Shown: one piece after another, positions 1 to 9,667 of the stretch
How the letters are laid out: each line of letters starts with the position of its first letter
Numbering within the stretch: position 1 is the stretch's first letter
Made by a program: the position numbers and the translations under genes
Origin: Pomphorhynchus laevis
Taxonomy: Eukaryota > Acanthocephala > Palaeacanthocephala > Echinorhynchida > Pomphorhynchidae
Reading direction: 5' to 3'
NCBI GenBank assembly: GCA_012934845.2
Contig: WNNJ02002338.1
Span: 186,001-250,000 of the forward strand
Length of the DNA: 64,000 bases
Notes under the pieces: generated by a model
The model's input: the letters and a program-made list of their open reading frames with translations, nothing else
Database searches by the model: none
What the model was told of the DNA's origin: nothing

Positions 1-208
1 AAAATTGTGAAAATTTCAATCAAGAGACAAGTAAAGACCTACAATTCCCAAACAATACTACAATACCAGAAAATACTAGAATGAGCGAAGCGAACAAACA
101 ACTTCTTCAACCTCAATCAACGATTAGAAGATCGCAACGTACAAGGAGAAAACCTCGACTATATCTACAACCAGAATGGATATAGTACCAGCTTATGAAG
201 AGAAGAGA
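1..208 (+). mobile_element. 3' end of a Ty3/Gypsy-type LTR retrotransposon (fossil)
   Basis: Positions 81-185 read as a basic peptide ending RRSQRTRRKPRLYLQPEW and a stop. Basic, proline-containing tails of this kind are typical of the C-terminus of Ty3/Gypsy Pol, downstream of integrase; the Gypsy copy near 43.5 kb ends in a comparable RRSPAYL-type tail. A purine-rich run (about 196-208) directly precedes a TG dinucleotide, as expected of a polypurine tract next to a 3' LTR. The rest of the element lies left of the window, so its length, age and integrity cannot be judged. The family call rests on tail composition and the purine tract, not on a catalytic domain. Confidence 0.4.
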
Positions 209-640
209 TGTTACGTTGCCTAATGTAATACTTCTATTGTAATACGTAAGCCACTGTATTTTGCATGCTAACACTTTCATGTAACGCCATTTGATTTCTA
301 TTGTTTAAAACGCTATATAACATTTTGATTTTGTGAAAACTTCTGTTTTGTGTGTTCACAATGTTTCTTGTTTAAAACATAACATATATAAATTATTATA
401 TTATCAAAAATAGATTAAAATTTTATGTGACAAACTATAATAAATAGACATAATAAACTATGAATAATAGTTTATTAAATAATAAATATGAAAATTTATT
501 AATAATAAACTATGAAAATTGTAATTTTTTGTGTTTATTGTTAAAATATAATTGATCAGTAACTAAAAACAATTCAATTTTGTTTCTCAGAACTTTGCAA
601 TTTATTGTATCAATAATCTTTCCTCAACACAGCAAATCTA
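209..640 (+). repeat. Probable 3' LTR, right boundary unresolved
   Basis: This AT-rich, non-coding stretch begins with TGTTACG right after the purine tract of the upstream pol tail, as a 3' LTR should. I cannot place its right end: no clear terminal CA with a matching inverted end is visible before the next element begins near 640. No second copy is available in the window for comparison. Confidence 0.3.
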
Positions 641-683
641 CAATCAATCGGCGGCTCGTTCACGCTCGCCGACTCTACGACGC

Positions 684-1115
684 TTGGCAAGTACAAACTT
701 ACTTACAATGTTACCAAACACAATGGCTGACGATGGGCAAGACCAAAATGATATTATCAGAGGTAAGCTACCCTGTCACATCTGCCAGAGGGACATCGCC
801 ATGACAGCTCATGGATGCTTCCGCTTTCATAAGCTCAGAGGTTCAAGGTGTCCAGGTTCTGGCGAGGAATTCGGCTATTTTGACTATGCGTCCAAGGTCC
901 AACCAAATGAAGCCAACACAGAAGTCATAACTCCAATATTAGCAATTCCAAGCGCTCGAGTCGACGCTTCGAACCGTCTATCATGTCTTCAATCATGTTG
1001 GCGCAGAGAATCAACAACAGTCATACGCATTCCGTACAAAGCAAGTGTTCTAGCAGCCACCCATTTCTGTGACAATATCAAGCATGCACTGCAGATCGGA
1101 GATGTCAGTTCATAG
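684..1115 (+). pseudogene. N-terminal zinc-finger part of the YLDD-type LINE ORF
   Basis: The likely start is the ATG at 723 (MADDGQDQND). Shortly after comes a C-x2-C ... H-x3-H-like finger with the motif CHICQRDIAMTAHGCFRFHK and then RGSRCPGSGE. LINEs of the RLE group commonly carry N-terminal C2H2-type fingers that bind target DNA. After about residue 60 the reading becomes unconvincing, and the link to the RT domain (1116-1362) has no clear open frame, which suggests decay between the two. The ATG at 684 is also possible, but MADD is preferred because the finger follows closely. Target specificity cannot be inferred. Confidence 0.5.
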
Positions 1116-1362
1116 ACAAAGTTGTTGATCTTCGCAAAATCATGCTACAGTGGCCCAATGCCCACAATATGCAAAGGTCAATATAAGCTCGAGAAGCCTA
1201 TTTGCGAATCAATAAGAGCCTACGCGACAACCGCCTTAACGGATGTGCTATCCATGATATAAACGCCACACAAATATGCAAACCGTCAACTAAACGGCAA
1301 TTCAGAAATCGCTTGTATCAACCTGGCTAAGCATTGGGAATTACGGTAAAGGAATCCAGCGT

Positions 1363-3655
1363 TTGGTTTCAGGAGGAATGGTCAGCCCATCTACACAAGC
1401 ACGGACAACACTGCAAATACTACATCCCCTGACGTACAATATCTGGCAAAATCAGCTACTATCCTCACTTAATCTTATAGAACGACTTTCAAACAATCCG
1501 ATTTCGTCTATATCTGTAGGCCGCGAGACCGTCATTGCCGCGGTCAACTCGTTTCCTTTAGCGTCGGGACAAGGATGCTTGCGGCTAAGATCGGAGCATC
1601 TCCAGAACATGATACGAGCAAATAGCGGCGGTTCGCTAGCAGAGAACCTGACGCATCTTGTCAACCACCTTCTGGCGGGACTAGTACCCTCTAAAGTGGC
1701 GCCTTACATTGCCAGCGCGAACTTGATCGCACTTCCCAAAAAGGACGGGGGTATAAGACCAATTGTCGTTGGCGAAACTCTACGCCGTCTCTGCTAAAAA
1801 TGCATATGTCTCCAACTCCGCAAACGTTTCGCTGATCTCCTACAACCAACACAACTAGGGGTAGCAACCCTTAACGCAGTGGAAAGGATCATTCACAACG
1901 TCCGACGAATCCACGAACATCACGCCAACGACGACAACTAGGCCGGGGCAAAGATCGATCTTTCAAACGCCTTCAACTCATTGTCCAGTGCACACTTACA
2001 AGCGGCGTTCCGAGAGTACGTCCCGGAGCTCTTGCCATGGTTTGACTTTTCATACAAGTGCAAGGCACCCCTTCGTTTCGGCCCGCAAGACCCTCTCAAT
2101 TCATGTGAAGGAGTCCAGAAGGGTGACCCGTTGGGCCCGTTCCTCTTCTCGTTGGCCATTAAGAATACGATTGAACACGTTTCTCATATCCCAGGAATAA
2201 ACCTCAACATGTGGTACCTGGACGATGGCATAGTCGGCGGGACGCCTTCGGCAATCGCATCCGCACTCGGCTGGCTAGACACGAGTTTCAAGGCGATTGA
2301 ATTGCACATAAACTGGCGAAAGACAGAGGTCATCGGCACGCCTGAAGCCATAAGCTCTCGCTTGGCCCTACTATTCGAGGTGGTTTCGGAAAACACCTCT
2401 AGAAACATGCACTTGTTAGGCATACACATAGGTGACGAGTCCTTCATAGAAACCCACCTGACAAACGAGATTTTGTCACTGATAATCCAGACAATCGATG
2501 CAAAAGCCAAGCTACCAGACCCTAAAGTCGGATACCTCCTACTCAAACACTGCGCTTCCTCGTCTAGGATAAACCACCTTCTCTGTTCAGTTGGTCCAAG
2601 GATTACAAAAACGTTTTGTCAGTCATTCGACAGACAAATCGCCAGCACCTTTCAGAAAATATGCGCGTGTCAATTACACGAAGCAGCGAAATCACAGATG
2701 ACACTCCCGATTCGTCTGGGTGGATTTGGCCTTAGATGCAATGCGACGCACGTCCAGAGCGCATTTATACAAAGCGTGACGCAGGTCGGAGAAGAATACA
2801 GTCTGGATCCTCCACTTTTTCCTGGCTATTCAGAGGCATTAGCCACCCTTAGAACCACAGTGGGATCTCACTTCATACCGCCTACGGAGGGCGGTCAATC
2901 ATCAACATCACGCTTGATTGAAAATCTCGCCTCGACACAGCTGATACAATCATCTAGCGAAATAAATTGTGCCCGACTACATGCAGTGTCGTGTCCAAAA
3001 GCTGGGGCTTGGCTTAGTGCTGTACAAAATGCGGCATCTGGAACGGAGTTAACACCCCCACAGTTATGTATTCTAGTCCGCATGTTGCTTTGGATTACTT
3101 TACACGAAAAGGATTATAGATGCGGCCGTTGCATGCGCAAAGCTGATAAGGAAGGCATACACTCGCTAACTTGCCAATACGCGGGTTACCAAGGACTTCG
3201 TCATAATGCTATTCGTTACGTGGTATTCGCAGCCGCACAATCAGCTCGGATAAATGTAGTTCTGGAAGTGCGAGATATTATCCCGGACCTACGTAAACGG
3301 CCGGCAGACATCCTATTTTATGAGGACCCTCCCTATGCAATCGACTTTGCAGTCACCTAACCCCAACAGACGGTATACCGTCACTCAGCTGCTAACGCAC
3401 AGCTCGCCGCCGATACATCGTACGCTACTAATGTTAAAGACCAAAAGTACAAGAGCAGGGTCGAAGCAGCGGGGTATATATTCTCAGCCGCTGTAGTGGA
3501 GTCGTTTAGGGGATGGAATGAAGAGGAAAACAGGGTCATCAAACGGGTTGCAAATAACATGAGCCGGACAAGGAGTCAGATACGCCGTGACGATCACCCA
3601 TTTATACCAGCGCATCTCTATTGCAATAATGAGAGGCCACGCCAAAAAATGTTAG
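1363..3655 (+). pseudogene. Reverse transcriptase plus RLE nuclease of the YLDD-type LINE
   Basis: One frame carries almost the whole domain set, interrupted by in-frame stops at 1795-1797, near 1939 and at 3358-3360. RT landmarks are LIALPKKDGGIRPI (~1725), IDLSNAFNSL (~1957), VQKGDPLGPFLFSLA (~2112) and WYLDDG (~2213). The knuckle C-x2-C...H-x4-C plus LRHNAIR lies near 3120-3215. The nuclease motif RPADILF...IDFAVT is at ~3298-3357, and KDQKYKSRVEAAGY, probably carrying the nuclease lysine, is near 3438. Around 3540-3590 the frame shifts to one reading THLYQRISIAIMRGHAKKC and a stop at 3653-3655, which I take as the true C-terminus. The protein would have copied element RNA at a nicked target. 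Confidence 0.7.
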
Positions 3656-4031
3656 CGTCACTTGACCAGATTCCAATAGTGACATTTGATGGTGGACACA
3701 AGGAAACATGTGAAACTGGGAAACGCCTTTTCGAGCCAGACTCTTGTGCTTCGAGCCGAACTCTTGATGTGCTGGGACAACCGGTTTGCAAAGACAACAA
3801 CAAGAACCATGCCTTATTGAATGAGTACGACGAAATAATCCCCGTGTCATGCAGGACTGAGATAGTGTACTAAATTCTCGATATACTACCAATAATCCAG
3901 GCCAGCCAGATTCCTAACATACAAATAGTGCCTCAGCAACCTATCCAAACTATCATGATTATTGAACAGCCGCGTACGACAACTGCGAAGATCGATATCG
4001 ACAATGTTGAGTCTTTTCCTGATCGTGACGA

Positions 4032-4202
4032 GGTGAGTCAGTCAATAGTGAACATTCAGACGATGATGAAGCTCGAAGGAGAATCTTTATTGAAAAACGC
4101 CGTCAACACTACGATGAGTATAGGATGGCCAAAGAGTTACTCCAACACTCCTTAAACGCGTCGGCGATGACGTCGTATTGTAACGAACAATTAATATTCT
4201 GA
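4032..4202 (+). pseudogene. Fragment resembling protein phosphatase 1 inhibitor-2 C-terminal helix
   Basis: This short frame reads an acidic stretch (SEHSDDDEARRR) followed by IFIEKRRQHYDEYRMAKELL. Inhibitor-2 (IPP-2) proteins carry F-x2-K-R-x2-HYNE-x4-K in the helix that binds the PP1 active site, preceded by an acidic stretch. Here F, KR, HYDE and K sit at the same spacing. The frame is closed upstream by a stop at 4026-4028, and the adjacent frame (3928-4031) reads plausible peptide into it, suggesting a one-base shift. It lies between the LINE ORF and a 3'-motif-like sequence, so it may be captured host sequence or an element-encoded peptide. The match is by eye and short; chance resemblance is possible. 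Confidence 0.4.
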
Positions 4203-4220
4203 ACCCAATTGCGGGTAACC

Positions 4221-4733
4221 CCCAATTTGTAACTTGCAATTATTTTATTTAATTTCCTCAACTTGACGTTGTTTTGTTGATATCAGTTAGTTATTGACAA
4301 TCCGTCATGGAATATTTAACTTTATAAATATATACCTTGAATATATAACTTTGTATAAATATATAACTCATATATGTGAATATGATCAAATAACTGAGTC
4401 AACTTTTATAAACAAATTTATAAATAAAAATAATGATAAAAAAATACGGCTCAAAAAATTCTTTATCAATAATGGATCATTATCAACTATTAAAATAATA
4501 ATTTAATAAAAATTATTAAATAATAATAAAAAAGTTTGAGATCTAATATACATACAATCCTCCAGCTTTCAAATCAAAGCACTAAAGCTTAAACACACAA
4601 CTGACTTAAAGAAATTTGAGAGATAAATACATATAAAAAAATTATAAGTGTTCAAGCAAATTACACCGAACAATACAACCGAAATTACCAAAGTTGTACG
4701 AAACACCAAAATTGGAATGCTTACAGTTACATT
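4221..4733. other. AT-rich non-coding spacer
   Basis: Strongly AT-rich sequence with short A/T runs and imperfect ATA/TAAT repeats. The open frame at 4294-4506 is compositional (I/N/K/Y-rich) and not supported as a gene. The last ~100 bases (about 4630-4733) probably form the 5' UTR of the CXC-RLE copy starting at 4734, although no conserved 5' motif is visible. Confidence 0.6.
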
Positions 4734-7700
4734 ATGCCACGTGGCAAGCCTTCTTCCACTATCAAATGATGTGCTTGCAACGGTCCCAATGGTAAGTGCA
4801 AGGGCTGCAGATGTGCAAAAGTGGACTCTCTATGTACAACATGTGCCGCCTCTGGCTGCGCTCGTAGAAGCACCATCGTGGATTCTTCCTCGATAATCAA
4901 TGATCCGAATTCGGTCACCTCTTGTCCTACTGTCGTTATCAGGACTCCGGAATACTTGGCAGGGAATCAGCCCGAAGGATTTGTCGCTCATGATAATACT
5001 TTCACAGTTAATGCTGCGGCCTTTTACTATCAATCAGTCATACAATGGAGAGCTAATCTCGTCGTACTTCCTCGATGTTCAGGCAGCAACACAATTGTTG
5101 AAATCATCGCAAAATTTTACAGGTACGTGGTGCTATAAGACCGAGACTTCCGAAATGCGTTGAAAACCGATGTGGTATTTTCGCAATGCGTTCTGCAATC
5201 GTTCAACTCGAGCAGGATATCAGACATACGAAGAGCCCTGGAACGGCGACTTGCTCTTTGGAATCAGGCAAAGTTCTCTGAAGTTTTTGGCGAGGCTAGC
5301 TATTTGCAACAGCAACTTAATCGTAAAAATATACTGAAAACTCATGACTAAGGGTAAGTTACGTGCAGCAACAGCTGTTCTGGAAGATGTTTTTGCCGGT
5401 ACACTCAAACATGATTCCTCAATTGACAGCGTACCATTCAAGGAAATTTAAATGTATTTTCATCCCGAGGCGATCTAGCCAGCAAGAGAGATACTACTAA
5501 ATAAGCCAATGCCCCGCTCATGTCGGCATCACCACACTAGATTTGTAATTATTGATGAGGATTCAATAGTCAGAGCAAGCAAAATAACAAAGGGTTCAGC
5601 TGGCCCTTCTGGTCTCGACGCGTCAATGTGGCGACACATGCTGACAGGATTCGGAGAACACTAAAATACCTTGGCCAAAGCCCTTGCTGAATTTGCTGTA
5701 AAATTAGCATCCGAGCCTATTCGTCGTATATGTCTTGAGGCGTTTACGACCAGCAGGTTAGTAGAAAAAGACTGGTTGTGTCTGACCGATTGGCGTTTGT
5801 GATGTTGCAAGGCGCATCGTATCAAAGGTGATATTGAGATTAATTCGGGAAGATTTGCAAGACGTTGCGGGATTAGAGCAATTGGCAGCCTCGCAGAGGA
5901 GCGGGATCGAATACGCTACACATTCCTTGCGCAAATGTTTCGAATCCAACCCAGACTGTTGTGTACTTGCTGTTGATGCGTCAAACGCTTTTAACTTGAT
6001 TAATCGAAAAGTCGCACTGGCCAATATGAGATATATAGCACCTGCTTTGTCGACTGTGCTTAGTAATCTATATGCATCACCGGTTCAGCTTACCCTTGGT
6101 GGTGATAGTATATATTCGCACAAAGGCTTTACACAAGGAGATCCACTTGCGATGGCCGGCTTCTCAATGCCTATTCTCCCTTTAATTGAAAACATACGTC
6201 AACAGGTTCCTGGCGTTACCTAGAGATGGTATGCAGATGATGGTAATTTTGTCGGGAAATTTGACGACTTGAGGAAAGTGTGGTCCATTCTCTTAGAGCT
6301 TGGTCCTAAGTACGGTTATTACGTAAACGCATCTAAAACCAAATTGCTAGCAAGAAGAAGCAGTAGAGTTGACATCTCTCTTTCATCCGCTGATGTCGAA
6401 CTGTCCACATCTGGTATTAACATTCTTAATGTTCCCGTCAGCACCACACAGTACGAATGCAATTGCACGGAATTAGAAGTAGAGCGCTGGTCTAATCTTA
6501 TTAATCGTCTGACACACGTCGGAGAGATAGATCCACACGTTGCTTACACCGGATTGGTTCGTTCGATGCAGTTCAAATGGACGTATTTCATGCGCTCAAT
6601 GGAATCCAGCCCTTCTCACACAGACTGTCTGTACAAATCTATCAACGAAAGGTTCGTTCCAGAATTTATCGACGAAGAGTAGACGAAGACTAGATGGCGA
6701 TCTTAACTTCTCCGATAAGCGATGGTGGTCTTGGCATATGTGACCCAAGGTTCTCTGCACACCTGAAATTCGTCTGTTCTTCGAAAATATGCGATACATA
6801 TGAAACCGGAGAAACTGGAAACACTTTGCGCTTACTGCAAGACCGCATTATAAATCTGGCTTGTGTAGAACGACGCAAATTGCGTATCGATAGATTACAG
6901 CCAAGCGAGGCTAGACTTGGTCTGGTCACAACCCAAATCATATCTCATGCCTCCAGGGATGGCGCCTTCTCGTGGTTAAGCGCCCTACCTGTAAGGAGGG
7001 AACGCTACCACCTAAGTCGCAATGAATTTATAGATGCATTCTGCGCCCGGTACGGTTGGACACCCAACGAATTGAGTAAGAACGTCTGCGCTTGCGGAGA
7101 TAGCGATAATATCAGCCATGCCCTTTCCTGCAAACGAGGAGGATTGCCATCAATCCGGCACAATATCGTGCGGGACTTGCTCGCGCAGGAGCTTACAACA
7201 ATATGTCATGGTGTTGGTGTCGAACATGAGCTCACTGTTGTCCCAGCTGAATTTGATTTCGAAGCTTCGACGACTACGCGCGACAGAGGTGCACGTTTGG
7301 ACATTGTATGCTCGGACTTCAGAGCAATCGATTTGAGCGGACGTTTCTAGACGTCACCATCTTCAATATTCACGCTCAATCGTATGCTTGTGGTGTCGCC
7401 GCATCCGTGTTTGCCAGCAATGAAGCAAGGAAAAAGGAGAAATATAGTGAACGCTTTGTGAGTCTTGAGCGGATCAGATTCGTGCCTCTCGTATTCTCCA
7501 CGTCGGGTGGTATGGGCGACGAGATGAGACTATTTCTGAAATCACTAGCTGCGATTAAGGCGCAGCGCTCAAGACAGCAATATTCCGAAATTTTGGCACT
7601 TATGAAAAAAATTTCGTTTGCAATTGCTCGATCCTCTCCTGTTTGTCTAAGATCGCATCGTTCTCGCTGTGGCATGCCTGTAGAGTATTTTCCTATCAGC

Positions 7701-7780
7701 ACGCGTCCAATCACAGAATAATGACAAGATCATAATTAACTGCACAAAGGCCCATTTGAGGGAACCGAAGATTGTATAAA
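4734..7780 (+). mobile_element. CXC-RLE LINE copy B, full length but decayed
   Basis: The start ATG at 4734 gives MPRGKPSSTIK, then the nine-cysteine cluster, with an in-frame TGA at 4767-4769. The RT conserved region lies at ~5590-6270 (GSAGPSGLDASMWR, VDASNAFNLIN, FTQGDPLAM, RWYADDGNF). The thumb/linker spans 6269-6682 and 6694-7000. The zinc knuckle CACGDSDNISHALSCKRGG is near 7090, and the nuclease (ARLDIVC ... RTFLDVTIFN) at ~7280-7370. The ORF ends at 7721 after several stops and frameshifts. The 3' UTR holds the motif GGCCCATTTGAGGGAACC at 7749-7766. Length and domain order match the better copies at 19.0 and 38.8 kb. It is 5' complete at protein level but certainly dead. Confidence 0.8.
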
Positions 7781-8087
7781 ATTACAATAATATTAAATAA
7801 TTATAAATAATTTAATAATTTTATATAAGATTTTCAAACTTAAATCAAGTTAAAACAACTTTTAAGAGATAATAAGCTAAAATATCTAAATTTAAAAAAT
7901 GAAGTTTTTCTAAAAATATCAACTGTTCAATAAATCAAAGATTAATAAACGATTATGATAAATTAAGTTGTATAATAAACAGTTATTGTAATACAAAATA
8001 CTATAATCGGATAATAAATGATAAAACTAATAATAAAAATTATACTACTTACCAACTACTTACAACTACTTACCAACTACTTACAAA
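7781..8087. other. AT-rich spacer with AACTACTTACAA repeats
   Basis: AT-rich sequence without a supported frame. Its right end (8040-8087) holds repeats of a short unit containing AACTACTTACAA (8054-8065, 8075-8086). The same word occurs in apparent LINE 5' UTRs elsewhere in the window, so this may be the residue of a 5' UTR left next to a truncated CR1. Confidence 0.5.
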
Positions 8088-8475
8088 CTGGCCCACCATC
8101 CACATCCGCATCAAACTCCGCCTTCTTCTCATTACTTTTCGTCTCATCGCTGTCGGCTCCCCATCGTTCATCAACCTTCCTTTCTTAGACGATACTCGCC
8201 CCACCTCGCTATCGCTTCGTTCCTGTCATACCCTCTTACTCCACGTTCCTAATTACCCCAACAACTACGGTCTTCGATCCTTCCTCGTCGCCGCCTCACT
8301 CGCCTGGAATCAACTCCCTCTCGACGTCCGCCGCGCTCCCTCTTTTATCACATTCAAACACCTCCTCCGTTCACACCTTCTCGACGCCTGATTCACAGTT
8401 TTGTTTTTGTTGTGGTCATGTAAGCGTGCGCTGGCACGCATTTGCCACGTTAAAATAAATCTTTTTTTTACAAGT
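8088..8475 (+). mobile_element. 5'-truncated CR1-type LINE, subfamily A, 3' end
   Basis: This fragment encodes the last part of the RT ORF, homologous to the end of the CR1 at 59.7-61.3 kb (PFLDDTRPTS, LHVPNY, SFLVAA, W-x2-LP landmarks), and ends with a stop near 8392. Its 3' UTR contains a hairpin (GCGTGC-GCTG-GCACGC) followed by ATTTGCCACGTTAAAATAAAT and a T/A tail. The piece 8091-8270 is nearly identical to 15,266-15,455, so both belong to one recent subfamily. Truncation at the 5' side is typical of LINE insertions. Confidence 0.75.
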
Positions 8476-8585
8476 CCAGCTCATACAAGACTAACTAAAT
8501 TGGTTTAATTAACTACATTGGATTACCAACTACTTACAAAGAGAGAGAGCAAAGAGAGGTCATACAATAATTACAATATTGGACA

Positions 8586-9667
8586 ATGAACGAGGAAATG
8601 GTAAAAAAATCAACAAAAAAATCAGGGCATTTAAGTCTCCGGATAGAGTGCGTTAACGAATATTGTGATGTATGGAGGACTGTCAGTGTTTTATCTAGTA
8701 AAAAAGATACATTCACTGATAAAAAATTCTTCTGCGGTTTCTGTTGTGCTGAGATGTTCAGTAAGTGTTCTTCGTCGTCGAAACTCACATCAACGAACAA
8801 TGACACAAAGACCGCAGTGACCTCTGGAAATTCAGAAGCGGTGACTGGTCGTAAATTGGATGCGCTCACTACCGATGATGCTGATGATGAGTGTCACATA
8901 GTGTCTGGTAATCTACCGGACTTATTTATCGTCACAGAATACACTTGTTCAAAGAACAACGATACTATATTGCGACATACCGATTCGGTATTTGAAGAGA
9001 GGTTAATACAGAATATCGCCACGGCAAGTTCAGTACGGGTACATGAGAGTTCACGTGAATCCAACGAAACTCCTGACAATTTTTTAACCGACAAAAGAAT
9101 AGAGGCTGAGATTTACAAACATAGACGAACTGAATCATCAAATAGTGGGGATTTAAATTATGAACTGCGAAAGACTGTAACTTCATGCGATGCAATTGTT
9201 GATGACGAGGGCAATTCCTCAGGCAGAGCAGCCAATATAAGAAAAGTAAGGATTCGGAATTACGACAGAAGTATGAATGTTATTTTGAGTGGAATTGAAG
9301 AGTCGTGTATGATCAATTCCCAAGTAAGAGTTGATGAAGACGTTTCTCGTGTGCGTGCAGTATTTACCAGACTTCTTAAGGAAGATGATAAGAATGTAGC
9401 TATGAAGCTGCAAGTTCGGAGTTTGATTCGACTTGGGAAGCGTACAACAGAGAAACCTCGCTTATTGAAGGTCGTCTTGAGTTCTGCTGACCACGCTAAG
9501 ATGTTGCTTCATCGTGTAGTAGAAGCAACATCTTATAGTAGAATCTTTTAATCTTTAAAAGATTCTACTATAAGAATGCTGAGAAACATTAATTTTGATG
9601 AGCGTTTGAAATTGAGGAAGGCTCGCGAGGAGCTACAGGGTAGAATAAGCAAAGGAGAGACGAATCT
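8586..9667 (+). pseudogene. CR1-B ORF1, zinc-ribbon RNA-binding-type protein
   Basis: The N-terminal residues form a ribbon: IECVNEYCDVW ... FFCGFCCAEMF, with two Cys pairs plus a W. Related ribbons occur in ORF1 of the other CR1 copies here (39,338 +, 16,998 -, 14,774 +). An acidic/serine-rich middle follows, then a conserved C-terminal block (KPRLLKVVLSSADHAKMLL ... LKLRKAREELQ) similar to CR1-E and CR1-F ORF1. By analogy ORF1 binds element RNA. The frame runs 8586-9551 and is thrown off by a perfect palindrome at 9532-9574, after which the conserved block resumes at ~9573-9667. Start chosen at the first ATG ahead of the ribbon. Confidence 0.65.
9532..9574. repeat. Perfect fold-back palindrome in CR1-B ORF1
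   Basis: Arms CTTATAGTAGAATCTTTTAA (9532-9551) and its exact reverse complement (9555-9574) are separated by 3 nt. It interrupts the otherwise conserved C-terminal block of ORF1. It looks like a templated fold-back insertion rather than an ancestral hairpin, because removing one arm and the loop would restore the family reading. Confidence 0.9.

Larger units (their letters stand above)
640..4220 (+). mobile_element. RLE-type LINE with YLDD reverse transcriptase
   Basis: A non-LTR retrotransposon distinct from the CXC-RLE family that fills the rest of the window. In order it shows an N-terminal zinc finger (684-1115), a reverse transcriptase (1363-~2750), a zinc knuckle and a restriction-like endonuclease (to 3655). 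The RT catalytic box is WYLDDG. The nuclease core reads RPADILF followed by IDFAVT and a later K-x-x-KY, an arrangement I associate with RLE LINEs of fungi, molluscs and cnidarians. At 4203-4220 there is an ACCCAATTGCGGGTAACC motif resembling the 3' motif of CXC-RLE copies, so I take the element to end shortly after it. It is decayed, with several stops and frameshifts. Confidence 0.65.

Noticed and set aside
4030-4040. AG-GTGAGT as a splice donor of a host exon
   Set aside because: It fits the donor consensus but no partner acceptor or flanking exon is visible and it lies within LINE-derived sequence; one short match is not evidence.
4294-4506. A 70-codon frame in the AT-rich spacer
   Set aside because: Composition is almost only I/N/K/Y/F with AT-rich codons and no motif; expected by chance.
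9219-9413. Minus-strand frames inside CR1-B ORF1 and similar antisense frames elsewhere
   Set aside because: They mirror real coding sequence, carry no domain and end at random positions.
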